Under the pieces are notes generated by a model. The model worked only from the letters and a program-made list of their open reading frames with translations. It was not told the origin of the DNA and did no database searches. A stretch of DNA of 64,000 bases. Origin: Lanius collurio. Taxonomy: Eukaryota; Chordata; Aves; Passeriformes; Laniidae. The translations under genes were made by a program, and so were the position numbers. The stretch spans positions 18,027,598-18,091,597 of the forward strand of contig JACBWW010000016.1 of assembly GCA_020086605.1 (NCBI GenBank), written 5' to 3'. This document shows positions 61,700-64,000 of the stretch, piece after piece (the stretch's first letter is position 1; every line of letters starts with the position of its first letter).

Positions 61700-62390
61700 T
61701 ATTGTTGGCGTGTAGTTAAACTGTCAAGAGAGCAAGAAAAAGACTTTCTCTGCAGCCACTAAATAAAGATTTGTATTCACCAAACACAGTGAACCTTTTA
61801 TTAGCAATTATTTGCAGCTCACTACCTTCCAAAAAGGAAACAATTCGGTGTAACTTATTGTCAAGGGTTTATTTGCAGTTTGGTGCTTCCCCCCCCACCC
61901 CCGCCTTTTCTTACTCTATATTTTGAGAGTTTAATTTGAGCTGGACTGAAGCTTTATCATCTCTGTTTTCAAAACTCTGTGGGCCAAATCTCTTGTGTCA
62001 TAAATAGTTCATTTAATTTCAGGGATATTTGAATCTTTGGCCAAATTTGTACAGGCTGTAAAAATAATAAATCCCCTCCCCCGCCAAAACCCCAACAAAC
62101 AAAACCTCACACTGAAATTCTCCAAATCCAGATAATGGCTATTAATTATTACAATATGCTAACATGAGGGCCAAAATGTTTTCTTCCATGCATTCAACTG
62201 TCTAGTTTGTGAGATGTAATAAACCAGAACAGCGCATCAATTATAATATTTTATGATTATTTTATATTCTTGGCAAAACACATGTGCTGTTATCTCAAAC
62301 CTTATTAAAGCTCAGCTGATTAGAGGTTGAAGTTTTTACATAAGTTATTGATGTTGCTTCTTTTATTCAAACATTTTCATAACAAACTAG
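61700..62390. other. AT-rich block dense in TAAT words
   Basis: About 690 bases of unique AT-rich DNA with many homeodomain-type cores: TTATTAGCAATTATTTG, GGCTATTAATTATTAC, CATCAATTATAATATTTTATG, CTGATTAGAGG and TTCATTTAATTTC. There is no repeat signature apart from a short C-rich run at about 61890-61904. It is a candidate conserved regulatory element by composition only. Confidence 0.3.
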
Positions 62391-62670
62391 CTAGGAAAAT
62401 ATTTTCCTTGGCCAGAACTGTAAGATGAGAGACTTGTGTTGAAGGTAAGACTATGCAACTGTTTGTTTGGATTCAGAATGCTGGACAAACAACTCTCTGC
62501 ATCTGTCTTTGAAAATGTTCTGTAGAAAAACACACTTTCCTGAAATGAGATGCATATCTTGTGCTCACAAAATGGGGTATTTAAAAATGACCTGTATAGG
62601 TTGCTTGTGGCTATCAGACTCCTTGGTTTTACCATGGCTGTTTAGCTGCCCTTTCATAGAAGTTTCTGGT

Positions 62671-62696
62671 ATATCTATATTCTATATCTATATTCT
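62671..62696 (+). repeat. 13-bp tandem duplication
   Basis: ATATCTATATTCT occurs twice in direct succession, exactly. The pair is preceded by CTGGT and its second copy runs into CTGGTA, so the flanks also match. It is a minor local slippage product. Confidence 0.85.
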
Positions 62697-64000
62697 GGTA
62701 TAATTGCCTTAACAATCCAGCGATGCTGGTCTTTTTCTGAAGTAAAACCAGCCTGCACTGGTGTGGGTTATCTGCCTTTTTTGGTCTGCCTCTCGGTTCC
62801 CCTTATCTAGCAGGGTGAGAGGGCACTTAGTCTGCTTTATACGTGATGGGAAAATGAGTGGAGCGATGGAGAGATGTCATGGAGCTTTCCTGAAGTCCTA
62901 CAAGCAGCTTGTGGCAAAAGAGAATTGGGTCCAGGTCTCCTGAACTTTTAAGCCACCCTCTCAGGAGTGCTTGGGTAGTTGGTAGCACAGACAAAAGCAG
63001 GAGAAAACTGGGAAGTTGGGAAACTTTGCTGGTTGGAGAGGTACAAGAGTTGGCATCCAGGCTGTGCAAGGAAAGGCACCCTTCCTGTGAACAGAATTTA
63101 GAAACTTGGTGTGCCCAGAGCTTGTTTTCTTTAGCTGTATCAGCTGATCCAGGGAAAGATTATTGTTTAGAAACCTTGTGCCTCTTTTTTCAGACCATCA
63201 CAGCTACAGCAACACTACTCACTGGGAGAAAGTACTCTCTGCAGAATTATTTTTGGGTCTGTATATAACTTTCTGCTCTGCCTTTGAATGTTTCTCTAGA
63301 TTCTGGGGAAAAAAGTCTAGAGCCAGCCTATTACAAAAAATGCCACTTAATTTTCCTTCATCTTTTTGACATGGAAAATGCATATCTGATGGAAGTTATT
63401 TGTTTTCACTTGCCATGTGCTAAGAACGTTTATACATTGCAAGTATTACCAATCTAAACAACACAGGCTAATTGGTGTCCTTGTAAAAACAGAACAACAT
63501 GGTTGTTTGAAGGATTGTCATGTGTTTTGGAGTGGAAATGTTTAAATGTCAAAAAGATTCAGTGTCTGTGATTGAACTTTCATCTATCTTCTGAGTTTAT
63601 AGCTATAGGAAGCTCTTCATCTCTGTGTCGTCTTCAAGCATGACTTAAGGCAAGGATTTGGATTCTGTATACTTAAAGGATTGTTTTTTAATGGACAAAA
63701 GGTTTTTGTATAGAGACATTAATGATCCTAGTCACACGTGTAGTGATCTGTATTGACAAGGTGATGGAGGATATTTGAAAAGTGTTTCTCAACACTTCAG
63801 AGGGAAGTCACAACAGCACAAGTGAAGAAAGATGAATGGCTGCTGAACAGCCTCTTACAACACATGAGGTGCTGTGTATTAAACATGTCTTTTGTGAGGA
63901 GTTTAGCACTGTGGAAGGTCCTGTGTGTGAGCTTCTCCACAGTAAATATTTGACAGCTAAAAGATCTGCTGTCAGTTCCTTGGTGGTGCTCGGAGCAGCT
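62697..64000. other. Non-coding sequence to the right edge
   Basis: Unique DNA without recognised genes or repeats; open frames are at most 119 codons. The window ends without a visible boundary. Confidence 0.4.

Noticed and set aside
1..64000. tRNA, rRNA, known microRNA hairpins and CRISPR arrays
   Set aside because: I looked for the mature sequences of several common vertebrate microRNAs, tRNA-like A/B boxes and regular spaced repeats by eye and saw none. A covariance-model search would be needed to exclude small RNAs.

Overview
The window looks like a non-coding stretch of a bird genome, most likely a songbird (passerine). Three CR1 LINE fragments are present, and CR1 is the dominant avian retrotransposon. 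There is also one intact solo LTR whose sequence and 5-bp target duplication fit the ERVL-like LTRs common in songbirds. Base composition (a large CpG island, then CpG-poor DNA), scattered homopolymers and the absence of dense open reading frames all say vertebrate. I recognise no protein-coding exon, tRNA, rRNA or known microRNA. The longest open frames (up to about 290 codons in GC-rich DNA) look like chance or composition artefacts and are not annotated as genes.

Layout. Positions 1-180 are a pyrimidine-rich tract. Positions about 200-5760 form a broad CpG-rich domain, typical of the promoter and first-exon area of a developmental regulator. Inside it, 4401-4612 holds a compact promoter-like cluster: a TATA-like box, a G-quadruplex-prone tract, a perfect RFX X-box and an adjacent inverted CCAAT box. 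The gene it serves cannot be named from this window and may lie outside it. From about 5.8 kb to the right edge the DNA is CpG-poor and gene-free, with an old CR1 piece (8891-9055), the solo LTR (11134-11707), a GGAAA microsatellite (13391-13560), a 1.1-kb CR1 with a decayed reverse-transcriptase frame (about 21065-22164) and a third CR1 3' end (30936-31145).

Positions 40013-40641 are a near-perfect inverted repeat with arms of about 315 bp, running straight into an 88-base N gap (40642-40729). I read this mainly as a fold-back assembly or read artefact; a real recent inverted duplication remains possible. The right third (about 43-64 kb) contains several AT-rich, CpG-retaining, transposon-free blocks dense in homeodomain-, SOX- and nuclear-receptor-like words. 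They look like conserved non-coding enhancers of a gene desert, but that can only be settled by alignment to other genomes.

No new multi-gene system is visible. The items most worth following up are the palindrome at the gap, the X-box promoter cluster, and the enhancer-like blocks, especially 50270-50660.
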